NCBI GenBank assembly: GCA_029882395.1
Contig: JAOUKT010000011.1
Span: 1-64,000 of the forward strand
DNA length: 64,000 bases
From: Gammaproteobacteria bacterium
Lineage (GTDB): Bacteria; Pseudomonadota; Gammaproteobacteria; SZUA-229
Direction: 5' to 3'
Below the pieces are notes generated by a model. It made no database searches. It was not told the origin of the DNA and saw only the letters and a list, made by a program, of their open reading frames with translations. Positions 53,166 to 61,928 of the stretch are shown here, one piece after another. Numbering within the stretch: position 1 is the stretch's first letter; every line of letters starts with the position of its first letter. The translations under genes and the position numbers were made by a program.

Positions 53166-53369
53166 ATGTCAACAGGAACTGTTAAATGGTTTAACGATGC
53201 AAAAGGCTTTGGCTTTATCACTCCAGACGATGGTAGTGCTGATGTGTTTGCACACTTTTCTGCTATTGTGAGTGAAGGTGGTTTTCGCACACTGGCAGAA
53301 GGTCAACAAGTAACATACGATACTGAAGCTGGCCCAAAAGGCCCACAGGCAACAAACATTAAGATCTGA
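53166..53369 (+). CDS. Cold shock protein, CspA family
   Basis: 67 residues, a single OB-fold cold shock domain: [16 protein letters not shown] (RNP-1 KGFGFI) and DVFAHFSAI (RNP-2). Ends GPQATNIKI as usual. Binds single-stranded RNA/DNA as an RNA chaperone. GAGG about 9 bases before the ATG; a long AT-rich leader, as is common for cold-inducible members. Followed by a strong terminator. Confidence 0.96.
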   Translation: MSTGTVKWFNDAKGFGFITPDDGSADVFAHFSAIVSEGGFRTLAEGQQVTYDTEAGPKGPQATNIKI

Positions 53370-53392
53370 TCTTTTTTAGTTTGCGTTTCACT

Positions 53393-53423
53393 AAAACCCT
53401 GCAACCTGTTGCGGGGTTTTTTG
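53393..53423 (+). terminator. Intrinsic terminator of the cold shock gene
   Basis: AAAACCCTGCAA pairs with TTGCGGGGTTTT (one G-U) around CCTG, followed by further T residues. Confidence 0.9.
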
Positions 53424-53589
53424 TTTTCGGCCCTGGTAAATAACCGAAAGCGGCTGGGCGAGGCTCTAAGCTTTTGATGTATACATTAATCCGTGATTAA
53501 AGCCTCTGCTAGAAAATAGACACCAGAGGTCTGGCTTAATACGTAAGGGCCTGGTGTTGTGTAAAATACAAACACAGCTTGTGGCCTGA

Positions 53590-53810
53590 TACCTGCTACT
53601 GTTAGCCCCTTATCTTTCGCACGACAGGCTCCGGCCTGTGTCGGCCTTCGCTTTCAGCGCTTATGCTCGGCCAGCTCAAAAATAAACCCACTAGCTGCTG
53701 GATTGATAGAAGATCTCCGTTTGCCAGGCTGACTGTGTTTGTTGTTCTCTGAAATGCTTTTTCATGGCCGCTAGAAAAAAATAAATGGCGGGCATACAAC
53801 GGCTAAAAAT
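53590..53810. repeat. MITE-like intergenic repeat remnant
   Basis: About 200 bases containing CACGACAGGCTCCGGCCTGT (short inverted repeat) and, on the minus strand, a frame starting MYARHLFFSSGHEKAFQ. The translated pattern is one I remember from spurious annotations over repeats in other Gammaproteobacteria. The minus-strand frame (53602-53799) is therefore not called a gene. Other sequence from 53424 to 53939 shows nothing clear except TACGTA at 53540. Confidence 0.4.
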
Positions 53811-53939
53811 AAAGTATCAATGACCGGCTTTTTTTCAGGCTATTTTATTTTTATCTAAGTGTTTTCCACTACATAGTTACCCTTAGTTTATGTAAATTTG
53901 TTTAGACGCATATACGGCTTTTTGATAGTATTCTGCGTC

Positions 53940-54224
53940 ATGAAATTATGTCGTCACTTTTTCTTTTATCTGCTTGCGCTGACGCTGTTCGGCCAGCTGG
54001 CTGCTGCATCAGCTGTCGATAGTGACATGCTGCTTGCTGACGATCTTTATGATGCAAGGCTTCTGATTGAAGACTTTAGTGACGATACGGATGAGCTGGG
54101 TGCTGACATCAGTGTCCAGTTTGATCGACAGCCAGATGACTTTGCTTTAGCTACAAACAAGTACGATTTCCTGCTGCAGATTGCCCTGCTCGCGGATGCC
54201 CGCGCCCCGCCACTGGTTCTATAA
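53940..54224 (+). CDS. Small acidic secreted protein
   Basis: 94 residues from ATG 53940. Signal peptide about 1-24 (FFFYLLALTLFGQLAAASA), mature part rich in Asp (DSDMLLADDLYDARLLIEDF, DDTDELGAD). No cysteines in the mature part. No family recognised. Precedes the carbonic anhydrase gene by 157 bases in the same direction. Confidence 0.55.
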   Translation: MKLCRHFFFYLLALTLFGQLAAASAVDSDMLLADDLYDARLLIEDFSDDTDELGADISVQFDRQPDDFALATNKYDFLLQIALLADARAPPLVL

Positions 54225-54381
54225 CAACGGTTTTTACTGTTAAAACCGAGTTCGACTCCAAAATTCGTTTAGCTGTGCCAGTAGCCTGAGTCTCTGCTAT
54301 GGCTAATGAAATCATAGCGGGGCTGAGTTCCTGCTTTACATCGTTAAATATAAAATCAAATTACATTAAAAGGATGCTTTA

Positions 54382-55239
54382 ATGAAAAAAAATCAAGTTC
54401 TGTTACTGCTAACAGCCGTGCTCATGCCTGTTGCCGTTGTGGCGAAGAGTAGTTCACATACTTCTGTCGCAGACAGTGTTATCAGCAGTCAGCGAGAAAG
54501 CCTTGAAAACAATACCAAGGATAAAGGCTTTGGACCGCAATCGCCTCGCGATATTGATTCTGCTGCGGGTAAAAACAAACGTCTGTTTAGTCAGGCACCT
54601 GCTTATAATAAAATGAATCTGTGTAATATTCATTTTCACAAGAACGCTGAACACAAGGGCGGTGAGTTTTCGCAATACGCAGGCAATGGTGACGGCCATG
54701 GTTTCCAGAGTGGCTACCGGTTCTCTGGCACGTTAAATAAAAAGGATCTGATGCCTGTTGGTGCGGATGTTTGCCCAGCTAAGCATGGTGGCCTTTTCTC
54801 CGGTGATACCATTGAAGTTCACTACGTGCATTCGACTGCAAAAATTAAACCGGGCCCCACGCTGGGCGCCTGCCTGAGTGATTCGATCAAGAATCCACAA
54901 TTGCGTGTTGAAACCCAGGTCTATGTACTGGTGAATGATAAACAGGCACTCGATTTTGGCAAGTTAACAACACATGGCAAGCAAAACGGTTATTATCAGG
55001 CGCTGAATATTCCCTCGAATACGGGTACGCCTGTTGAATACAGCGGCTCAACAACTGGCCCGGCTTATAATGAAAAGGCATCGCCTTTCCAGGTTAGCTG
55101 GAGCGTGCGCCCGAAGGTTGCTAAAGTTAATATTCATTCGGTTAAGCAGTGGTGCAAAGGCAATGTCTTTAATGAAGATCATGCGCACGGAGTAAGAAAC
55201 CTGGTTAAGAACCCGGATCTTTTATCTGAAATAAAATAA
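54382..55239 (+). CDS. Delta-class (CA-like) periplasmic carbonic anhydrase
   Basis: 285 residues; AAAGGA about 8 bases before the ATG. Signal peptide about 1-21. Resembles the delta carbonic anhydrase family: FGPQSPRDI, MNLCNIHFHKNAEHKGGEF (HxH zinc site and following His), VCPAKHGGLFSGDTIEVHYV, LRVETQVYVLVND and late SPFQVSWSVRPKV. Catalyses CO2 hydration outside the inner membrane. The class was first described in diatoms and is uncommon in bacteria. Cysteines in NLCN, VCPA, GACL and QWCK may form disulfides. Confidence 0.85.
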   Translation: MKKNQVLLLLTAVLMPVAVVAKSSSHTSVADSVISSQRESLENNTKDKGFGPQSPRDIDSAAGKNKRLFSQAPAYNKMNLCNIHFHKNAEHKGGEFSQYAGNGDGHGFQSGYRFSGTLNKKDLMPVGADVCPAKHGGLFSGDTIEVHYVHSTAKIKPGPTLGACLSDSIKNPQLRVETQVYVLVNDKQALDFGKLTTHGKQNGYYQALNIPSNTGTPVEYSGSTTGPAYNEKASPFQVSWSVRPKVAKVNIHSVKQWCKGNVFNEDHAHGVRNLVKNPDLLSEIK

Positions 55240-55667
55240 CGATAAAAAATAACAGCCTAAGTTGGCAGCGCCTTTGGCGATAGTGAATATATTATCGCTG
55301 AAGGCGTGATCAACGGCCTTAAGCATAATGGCAACAGCGCTGCAGTCCTGCTGCAGGCTGACTATTGATTTAAACTTCAAATAACTAGATTTCACAAGCC
55401 AGTCAGAAATATCATGCAAGCCGTGCTTCAATTATTTTTCAGTACTTACATTCCGGCCGCTTTACTGTGAAGCTCACAGGCTCGATATGCGTTGCGGGCA
55501 GGCTGTCGTTAAAATACTGGCTTACTGTCTGCTGTAGCCGCCATAGAAAAAAGTTAATAACAACTAAAAGTATATCTAATTGGGATAACGATCACGATGA
55601 GACTAGAATAATAAATCTGGTGAAAACCACCCTTTTTTGCAGCATATAATAAACAGGAGATATGGAC
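55240..55667. other. Intergenic region with a large hairpin
   Basis: CGCCTT-TG-GCGATA (55269-55282) pairs with TATCGC-TG-AAGGCG (55293-55306): 12 pairs and one two-base internal loop. Could terminate the carbonic anhydrase transcript, but no U-run follows. No gene seen. Confidence 0.45.
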
Positions 55668-56117
55668 ATGAATGTCAATGAAATCATGGTTACGGATGCA
55701 AAATCTTGTTCCAGTGATACAACCCTCGATCAAGTTGCGATGCTCATGTGGGAGGGCAACTGTGGTTCTATACCGGTGGTTGATAGCGAAAATAAACCGA
55801 TTGGCATCATCACCGACAGGGATATTGCCATGTGTTGCGCCATTAACCACAAAGCGCCGTGGGAGTTGTCGGCATCGACTATTATGGCTGACCGCGCTTT
55901 GTTCACTTGCTCAACGGACGAAAGCCTTGAAACCGCTTTGGCAACAATGAAAAGGCAGAAGGTACGCCGCTTGCCTGTGACCGATAGTTACGGTTATTTT
56001 ACTGGCATGTTGTCGATTGATGACGTGGTTGCCTGTTCTGCTAAAGGCAAGACTGCGAAAAACATGTCATATGATACGACCATGAATACACTTAAGGCGG
56101 TTGCCATTCATCATTAG
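55668..56117 (+). CDS. Two-CBS-domain protein
   Basis: 149 residues from ATG 55668; AGGAG is 8 bases upstream, whereas the first ATG (55662) is almost on top of it. Two CBS domains: about 5-65 (MVTDAKSCSSDTTLDQVAM, PVVDSENKPIGIITDRDIAM) and about 75-135 (SLETALATMKRQKVRRLPV, GYFTGMLSIDDVVACS). Third CBS protein of the window and more distant from the other two. Followed by a terminator. Confidence 0.9.
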   Translation: MNVNEIMVTDAKSCSSDTTLDQVAMLMWEGNCGSIPVVDSENKPIGIITDRDIAMCCAINHKAPWELSASTIMADRALFTCSTDESLETALATMKRQKVRRLPVTDSYGYFTGMLSIDDVVACSAKGKTAKNMSYDTTMNTLKAVAIHH

Positions 56118-56154
56118 ACTTTGACAGGGTTCGGCTGGTTTGCATACTAGCCAT

Positions 56155-56181
56155 GCCTGCCTGGTGATATAACAGGCAGGC
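56155..56181 (+). terminator. Likely terminator of the CBS gene
   Basis: GCCTGCCTG (56155-56163) pairs perfectly with CAGGCAGGC (56173-56181), nine pairs, followed by TTGAGTTT. From 56182 to 56482 no gene is seen. Confidence 0.6.
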
Positions 56182-56482
56182 TTGAGTTTCATCGCATCCA
56201 GGCAAAGAACAAGGCCAGCCGCTGGACGATAAACTGCTTTGCCTCAGGCTACAAAAGCGAACGGTTTTCTTGCATAACCGTCGCTCATGCCTTTTATCCA
56301 TGACCGATAAGTCATGCGTGTCATGCACTGGCTTTTTAAACTCCCTCAATCAACGCCTATTGTTATGACTGCGACGGATTGTCGCGCGTCAATCTGTCAC
56401 TTCTTTCCTTCTGAGTATTACCCTAGAATTTATCCAGACTTTTCTTATTGTCATTTGAAATATATTTTATGGGGAGCTTGCG

Positions 56483-58798
56483 TTGCGAAAAAAAAATACG
56501 GACAGGCAAAACAGGTTAACCGTGACGCTGTCATGGGCACTTTTTTCATCGATGACGGTTTCTGTCGCGGCCGAAACAGAAACCGGTGCTGATATTTCTG
56601 CCGTCCCGCCGCCAATGCAAGAGCTGGTTGTCTGGGGCGAGCAAAAAGAAAGTGCACAGGCCGGTTATACCAGCCCGGTAAGTACTTTAAAGCAGGAGGA
56701 TTTAAAGAGCATCAATATGGCGACGACGGAAGACGCGGTAAAATATGAACCCAGTATTGTCATTCGCCGGCGTTTTATTGGTGATTCGAACGGCACCCTG
56801 GGCTTGCGTGGCTCCAATATGTTTCAGACTTCACGCTCGATGGTTTTTGCCGACGGCGTACCATTGCATTATTTACTGCAGTCACGCTGGAATGGTGCAC
56901 CGCGCTGGACCATGGTTTCATCCAGTGAAATCGCGCAGGTGGATGTAGTCTACGGCCCGTTCTCTGCAGAATATGGCGGTAATGCCATGGGTGGCGTGGT
57001 GTTGATTGAAACCAAAATTCCGCAGCAGCAGCAGTTTCATTTCGATGGCATGTTGTTCTCACAAAGTTTTCAAGACTATGGTTTTGATGACAGCGTCAAT
57101 GGCTATAAAGGTTTTATGTCTTATGGCAATAAGATAGGCGAGCTGAGCCTGTATATGTCGTTTAACCACCTTGATAATGAATCGCAACCACAGATCTTCA
57201 GAGACAGCGCGATTGACCCTGTCGGCACATCCACAACATCGGTTACGGGCGGCATTGCGGGCAATAATTCAACCGGTAATGCAAGAATATTTTATGGCGA
57301 CACGGGTGTGGTCGATACCATCACCGATAACTACAAAATAAAATTAGGTTACGATTTTAATAACTGGTCAGCATTGCTGAATCTGGCTTATGAAGACCGT
57401 AACGCCAGCAATATCGGCAACTCCTATGTACAGGACAGTCTGGGCAATACGGTATGGAGTGGCGCCGTCGACCAGGCTGGCACTGTTTATACCATCAATG
57501 GCAGCCGGATCGGTGCGACGGAAAGTGAACGCAACAGTTTGAATGTTGGGCTGCGCCTTAAAGCTGAGCTTGCAGACACCATCCAGATGGAAATCAACCT
57601 GAGTGCCTTTGATGTCTCAAAGGATGAAACACGCTCGTCGTTACTCAATCCAAACGATACGTTATCGACCGGTGCTGGAAAAATCACGGACTTTGGTGAT
57701 ACAGGCTGGCAAACCGCAGAAGCCAAATGGATGTTCGATGATCTCGGTATTGATGGCCTGAGCATGATCGCTGGCCTGCGACAGGAGAGCTATAAACTCA
57801 ATATTAATGTCTACGATTCGGCTAACTATGCAGCAGGCACTAAGGATACATTAAGAGATAGCAGTGGTGGCGAAACGAGTCTTGCTGCGGTCTTTAGTCA
57901 GTTTAACTGGGAACTGAATGAGCTTTGGGATACCTCGTTTGGCCTGCGTTATGAGTCGTGGAACAGCGATAACGGCTACTACGATCAGGACGGCAGTGCG
58001 GTAACCGATTTGGTATACACGCCATCGCGTTCGGAAGAGCAGGTATCACCCAAATTCTCGCTGGGTCATAAACCGGCAGAAGACTGGATCGTGCGTTACT
58101 CTCTGGCAAAGGCTTATCGCTTCCCAATTGTTGAAGAACTGTATAGTCAGTACGAAGCCTACGCCTCACAGAGCCTGGCCAACCCTGATCTTAAATCGGA
58201 AAATGGTTTACACCACAACATAATGGTTGAGCATGGTCTTAAAGATGGTTATCTGCGCGTTAATCTGTATAGCGAAAACATCGAAGATGTGATCGAGTCA
58301 CAGACCGACACCAGTGGCCCTGTTGATGTCAGAACCTTTGTGCCGGTAGATGAAGTAAAAACCACCGGTCTTGAGTTTATTGCCAATCTCAGAAAAGTGA
58401 TGACTGATGAGCTGGATATTCGTTTTAATCTGGCCTACACCGATTCAAAAATTGTCCGCAATGCCGCCGACCCCGCTATTGTCGGTAACCGTTTTCCACG
58501 CATGCCAGAATGGCGCGGTAACCTGCTGGCGACCTGGCATATTTCAACGGTTTGGGATCTGAGTGGTAGCCTGCAATATGCCAGTAACAGTTATGCACGA
58601 CTCGATAATACAGACGAAGAAGATAATGTCTACGGCGCGCAGGACAGTTACACACGTCTGGGCATGAAAACCACCTATCGCTTAAATACTAAATCCAGTT
58701 TTTCTTTTGGCATCGATAACCTCAGCGATGAGGTGGCTTACGTCGCACATCCCTGGCCAGGCCGTACCATTTATGCGACCGCTTCTTTTGATATCTAA
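56483..58798 (+). CDS. TonB-dependent outer membrane receptor
   Basis: 771 residues from a TTG with GGGGAG about 6 bases upstream. Signal peptide about 1-30. TonB box candidate in MQELVVWGEQ. Plug domain about 45-165 (GTLGLRGSNMFQTSRSMVFAD, VDVVYGPFSAEYGGNAMGG). The 22-strand barrel follows and ends FDI after GRTIYATASF. SPKFSLGHKPAEDWIVRYS and KAYRFPIVEELY are typical barrel motifs. Substrate not deducible. First gene of an operon with its own TonB-ExbB-ExbD, a beta-propeller and a thioredoxin, which suggests metal or metal-chelate uptake (inference). Confidence 0.93.
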   Translation: MRKKNTDRQNRLTVTLSWALFSSMTVSVAAETETGADISAVPPPMQELVVWGEQKESAQAGYTSPVSTLKQEDLKSINMATTEDAVKYEPSIVIRRRFIGDSNGTLGLRGSNMFQTSRSMVFADGVPLHYLLQSRWNGAPRWTMVSSSEIAQVDVVYGPFSAEYGGNAMGGVVLIETKIPQQQQFHFDGMLFSQSFQDYGFDDSVNGYKGFMSYGNKIGELSLYMSFNHLDNESQPQIFRDSAIDPVGTSTTSVTGGIAGNNSTGNARIFYGDTGVVDTITDNYKIKLGYDFNNWSALLNLAYEDRNASNIGNSYVQDSLGNTVWSGAVDQAGTVYTINGSRIGATESERNSLNVGLRLKAELADTIQMEINLSAFDVSKDETRSSLLNPNDTLSTGAGKITDFGDTGWQTAEAKWMFDDLGIDGLSMIAGLRQESYKLNINVYDSANYAAGTKDTLRDSSGGETSLAAVFSQFNWELNELWDTSFGLRYESWNSDNGYYDQDGSAVTDLVYTPSRSEEQVSPKFSLGHKPAEDWIVRYSLAKAYRFPIVEELYSQYEAYASQSLANPDLKSENGLHHNIMVEHGLKDGYLRVNLYSENIEDVIESQTDTSGPVDVRTFVPVDEVKTTGLEFIANLRKVMTDELDIRFNLAYTDSKIVRNAADPAIVGNRFPRMPEWRGNLLATWHISTVWDLSGSLQYASNSYARLDNTDEEDNVYGAQDSYTRLGMKTTYRLNTKSSFSFGIDNLSDEVAYVAHPWPGRTIYATASFDI

Positions 58799-58863
58799 AT
58801 CAACGTGAGCGCAAAAATAAAAGCTGCGCGTCTGCTATCAGCCAGCTGCAGCGTGCGCTGCTG

Positions 58864-59469
58864 ATGAAACCCTCGGCAGGAATGGTTTTGGGGTTAGTGA
58901 TCTGTTTTCATGCAGGCCTGTTGTTTTTGGTTTTGCCTTCAAAGCCGGTGCAGCCGGATATAATAACAAGTCCTGCGATTGCCGGTGTGCTGGTTCAAAT
59001 GCCATCGGCTGAAGAGCCGAAAGCGGCGCAGAAAAAACTAGCGCCGGTGCCGGAACCCAAACCTGTAGTGGCGGCAAAAAAAGTAAAAATACCAGCACCG
59101 CCTGAAAAGCCTGCTGTGTCTGAGGCTGAGGAAATGGCCGTTGCAGTTGAGCACAGTGCCGATGCCCGGCAGCAGATCTCACCGATTGTGGCACCCCGGG
59201 TGGATGCGACACGGCGCAGCAACCCGGCACCGGTGTATCCGCGCAGTGCGTTGCGCCGCCAGCAGCAAGGAAAGGTTATCCTGGAAGTGCTGATTCAGAC
59301 TGACGGCGCAGTGGCCGAGGTGCGCCTGAAACAAAGCAGTGGTTTTAAGCGGCTGGATCGCTCTGCAATCAAAGCCGTTAAACGCTGGCGTTATATAGCC
59401 GCGCAACAGTCCGGCAAAGCGATTGAATACTGGTATCAACAAGCCATTGTTTTCTCATTACGGCAATGA
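58864..59469 (+). CDS. tonB: TonB energy transducer
   Basis: 201 residues. N-terminal membrane anchor (about 7-26), a Pro/Lys-rich spacer (about 45-85: PEPKPVVAAKKVKIPAPPEK) and the C-terminal TonB fold about 120-201 (YPRSALRRQQQGKVILEVLI, GFKRLDRSAIKAVKRWRY). Couples proton-motive force from ExbB-ExbD to the receptor. Spaced 65 bases after the receptor gene. Confidence 0.92.
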   Translation: MKPSAGMVLGLVICFHAGLLFLVLPSKPVQPDIITSPAIAGVLVQMPSAEEPKAAQKKLAPVPEPKPVVAAKKVKIPAPPEKPAVSEAEEMAVAVEHSADARQQISPIVAPRVDATRRSNPAPVYPRSALRRQQQGKVILEVLIQTDGAVAEVRLKQSSGFKRLDRSAIKAVKRWRYIAAQQSGKAIEYWYQQAIVFSLRQ

Positions 59470-59501
59470 CTATCGAGTCACTGAATCTAAGGAATACAAC
59501 T

Positions 59502-60239
59502 ATGCAAGATAACCCCTATGGTATTGAGGCCCTGTGGCTACAGGGTGATCTGGTAATAAAAACTGTCGCCATGATATTACTGCTGATGTCGATAGTGTCA
59601 TGGACAATTATTTTGCTGCGGGCGTGGCGTTTGTGGCATTTACGACAGTGCCGGCAAAAGCTGGCAGCGTTCTGGCAGACAGAGGATTTTACACAAGCCC
59701 AGCAACAGCTTTATGCCAATGATGCGGCGAATCCGTTTCGCCGGCTGGCAGCAGAAGGCAAGTCAGCGATCGCACATCATCAGCAGCATCAGCACAGCTT
59801 AGAAGACAGCTTTCCGCTGGCGGAGTGGCTGCATTCAAGCCTGCGCGAAGCAATTGATGTCGGCACTGACAATCTGCAACGCGGTTTATCAGTGCTGGCA
59901 TCGGTTGGTGCAACGGCTCCCTTCGTTGGTCTGTTTGGAACCGTATGGGGCATCTATCATGCGCTGGTGAATATTGGTGTTTCCGGTCAGGCCAGTATCG
60001 ATAAAGTGGCCGGTCCGGTCGGTGAGGCACTGATCATGACAGCACTGGGACTGGCGGTGGCGATTCCCGCCGTGCTCGGTTATAACGCACTGGTGCGTGG
60101 CAATAAACGCATCATCAGAAAATTAACGGGTTTTGCCCAGCAATTGCACGTTTATTTGCTCACCGGTGCGCCGCCTGTGCAGGCGTGCGACAGTCTTCAT
60201 GCGAGAAATGAAAACAAGAGGGCCGGTCATGGGCTTTAA
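59502..60239 (+). CDS. exbB: ExbB/TolQ proton channel component
   Basis: 245 residues from ATG 59502 with AAGGA 9 bases upstream; the frame runs to an ATG at 59466 that overlaps tonB. Three membrane segments: about 19-38, 135-158 (LSVLASVGATAPFVGLFGTVWG, MotA/ExbB signature in parts) and 182-205 (EALIMTALGLAVAIPAVLGYN). Works with ExbD as the motor of TonB. Overlaps exbD by 11 bases. Confidence 0.93.
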   Translation: MQDNPYGIEALWLQGDLVIKTVAMILLLMSIVSWTIILLRAWRLWHLRQCRQKLAAFWQTEDFTQAQQQLYANDAANPFRRLAAEGKSAIAHHQQHQHSLEDSFPLAEWLHSSLREAIDVGTDNLQRGLSVLASVGATAPFVGLFGTVWGIYHALVNIGVSGQASIDKVAGPVGEALIMTALGLAVAIPAVLGYNALVRGNKRIIRKLTGFAQQLHVYLLTGAPPVQACDSLHARNENKRAGHGL

Positions 60240-60654
60240 TAACGAGCTGGACAATAACGATGAGGTAATGAGTGAAATTAACATGACGCCGCTGGTCGAT
60301 GTGATGCTGGTGTTGTTAATTATTTTTATCATCGCCATGCCGTTATTAAATCAGGCAATCAAGATTGATTTACCCAAAGCAGACAATCAAACCACAAGCA
60401 TTAGCCCCGAGACCATAACCTTAAGCGTCAATGAAAGTGGCAAACTATACTGGAATAAACAAGCCATTTCGCAGGCCGTATTGCAACAAAAACTGCAGGC
60501 TGTGGCACAGCAACAGCCGCAGCCAGAAATCCATTTGCGCGGTGACCGCCATGTTGAATACGCATACATAGTCAGGGTGATGACAGCTGTTCGTCATGCC
60601 GGCATTGAGAAGCTGGGCTTTATCACTGAGCCCATGGCCAACAATAAAAAATGA
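60229..60654 (+). CDS. exbD: ExbD/TolR component
   Basis: 141 residues from ATG 60229 with AGAGGG upstream (the frame is open further up inside exbB). SEINMTPLVDVMLVLLIIF: the Asp in PLVDVMLVLL is the conserved proton-carrying residue; one membrane helix about 22-42. Periplasmic domain about 55-141 (LRGDRHVEYAYIVRVM). Overlaps the next gene by four bases. Confidence 0.93.
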   Translation: MGFNNELDNNDEVMSEINMTPLVDVMLVLLIIFIIAMPLLNQAIKIDLPKADNQTTSISPETITLSVNESGKLYWNKQAISQAVLQQKLQAVAQQQPQPEIHLRGDRHVEYAYIVRVMTAVRHAGIEKLGFITEPMANNKK

Positions 60655-61925
60655 AAAAGCAGATCATTATGGGAAAACAAAAAACATTATCGCAGCGACT
60701 CGGTGTCATCATTGCCAGCCTCGTGCTCATCACCCCGCTGCTAACACACAGTGCCGAGCATAAGCCGCGCAAACAGCCGCCAGCAAGCCCGGCGCTGTGC
60801 AGCAATGCCGATAGTCTGGCGTCATTAAAATGCAGCCGCGGAGCAAGTTCAGTCTTTGATAATAATGGCCGATTATGGCTGGCCTGGGCATTTGGCGGCC
60901 ATGTCTATGTTAATTTTTCCGATAACAAAGGTAAAAGCTATAGCTCGCCCAGCGTGGTAAATAAAATACCCGAGGCCATCGCCGCCAAGGCAGAAAGCCC
61001 GGTCAGGATTGTTGTCGATAACAAAGGCCGGCTGTTTGTCACCTGGACCCTGAAGTTAGCCAAACGCTTCAGTGGTCACATTCGTTTTAGCCGCTCGACA
61101 GATGGCGGTAAACACTTTTCTGCTCCGTTAACCGTTAATGATCACCTTGAGCTAACCAGTCACCGTTTCCAGTCCATGGCTGTTAACGATCGCGGTGATA
61201 TTTTCATTGCCTGGCTGGATAAACGTGATCTGCTGGCCGCTAAAAAGGCAGGCAAACCCTATACTGGAGCGGCGGTTTATTACACTTACTCTGATAATCA
61301 GGGGCTATCATTTCATCCCAATATCAAAATCAGCGATAGCAGTTGCGAGTGTTGTCGCACTGCGATGACGATGGATAAAGATGGTCTGCCCGTTATTTTA
61401 TGGCGACATATCTTTGGCAAAAACAGCCGCGACCACGCACTGGTAAAACTGATGAATAAAGATCGCGTCGGCAATGTCAGGCGTGCGAGTTTTGATAACT
61501 GGCAGGTGGATGGTTGCCCGCATCATGGGCCGGCTATTTCAAGCAGTGATGAAGGCATCTATCACTTAACATGGTTTAATAATGCGCCTGAACGTCATGG
61601 CCTGTTTTATGCCAGCAGCAAGGATCAGGGCAAAACAGTGTCAAGCCCGCTCAGTTATGGTAACTACCAGTCCGGGGCCAGTCACCCGCAGGTATTGAGT
61701 AGCGGAGAAAATATTTATTTATTATGGAAAGAGTTTGATGGCAAACAATCCAGCCTGATGACAATGAGCTCCAGTGATAAAGGTAATATCTGGTCAGTAC
61801 CCAAAGTACTTTTACAAAGCTCAAGTGCAAATGAGCATCCATTGTTAATCCATGATGGTCAGCAAGTCTATGCAGCCTGGCATCGTCGTGGTGAAGACTA
61901 CCGACTACTGGCGCTGAAGAAATAA
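60651..61925 (+). CDS. Periplasmic beta-propeller (sialidase-like) with CxCC and CPHH motifs
   Basis: 424 residues. Signal peptide about 1-35. Asp boxes of the BNR/sialidase repeat: SDNKGKSYSSP, STDGGKHFSAP, SDNQGLSFHP, SKDQGKTVSSP and SSDKGNIWSVP, so a six-bladed propeller. Sialidase catalytic Arg triad and Tyr are not evident, thus probably not a sialidase. Marked motifs: SCECCRT (Cys 232, 234, 235) and DGCPHHGP (Cys 289, His 291, His 292), plus two N-terminal Cys (ALCSN, LKCSRG). These could bind a metal. Translation is coupled to exbD, and the thioredoxin gene follows by 3 bases, so the propeller may be a metal-binding partner of the TonB receptor. Confidence 0.8.
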   Translation: MKKQIIMGKQKTLSQRLGVIIASLVLITPLLTHSAEHKPRKQPPASPALCSNADSLASLKCSRGASSVFDNNGRLWLAWAFGGHVYVNFSDNKGKSYSSPSVVNKIPEAIAAKAESPVRIVVDNKGRLFVTWTLKLAKRFSGHIRFSRSTDGGKHFSAPLTVNDHLELTSHRFQSMAVNDRGDIFIAWLDKRDLLAAKKAGKPYTGAAVYYTYSDNQGLSFHPNIKISDSSCECCRTAMTMDKDGLPVILWRHIFGKNSRDHALVKLMNKDRVGNVRRASFDNWQVDGCPHHGPAISSSDEGIYHLTWFNNAPERHGLFYASSKDQGKTVSSPLSYGNYQSGASHPQVLSSGENIYLLWKEFDGKQSSLMTMSSSDKGNIWSVPKVLLQSSSANEHPLLIHDGQQVYAAWHRRGEDYRLLALKK

Positions 61926-61928
61926 AGT

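Noticed and set aside
53602-53799. 65-codon minus-strand frame
   Set aside because: It lies in a likely repeat and has neither ribosome site nor family support.
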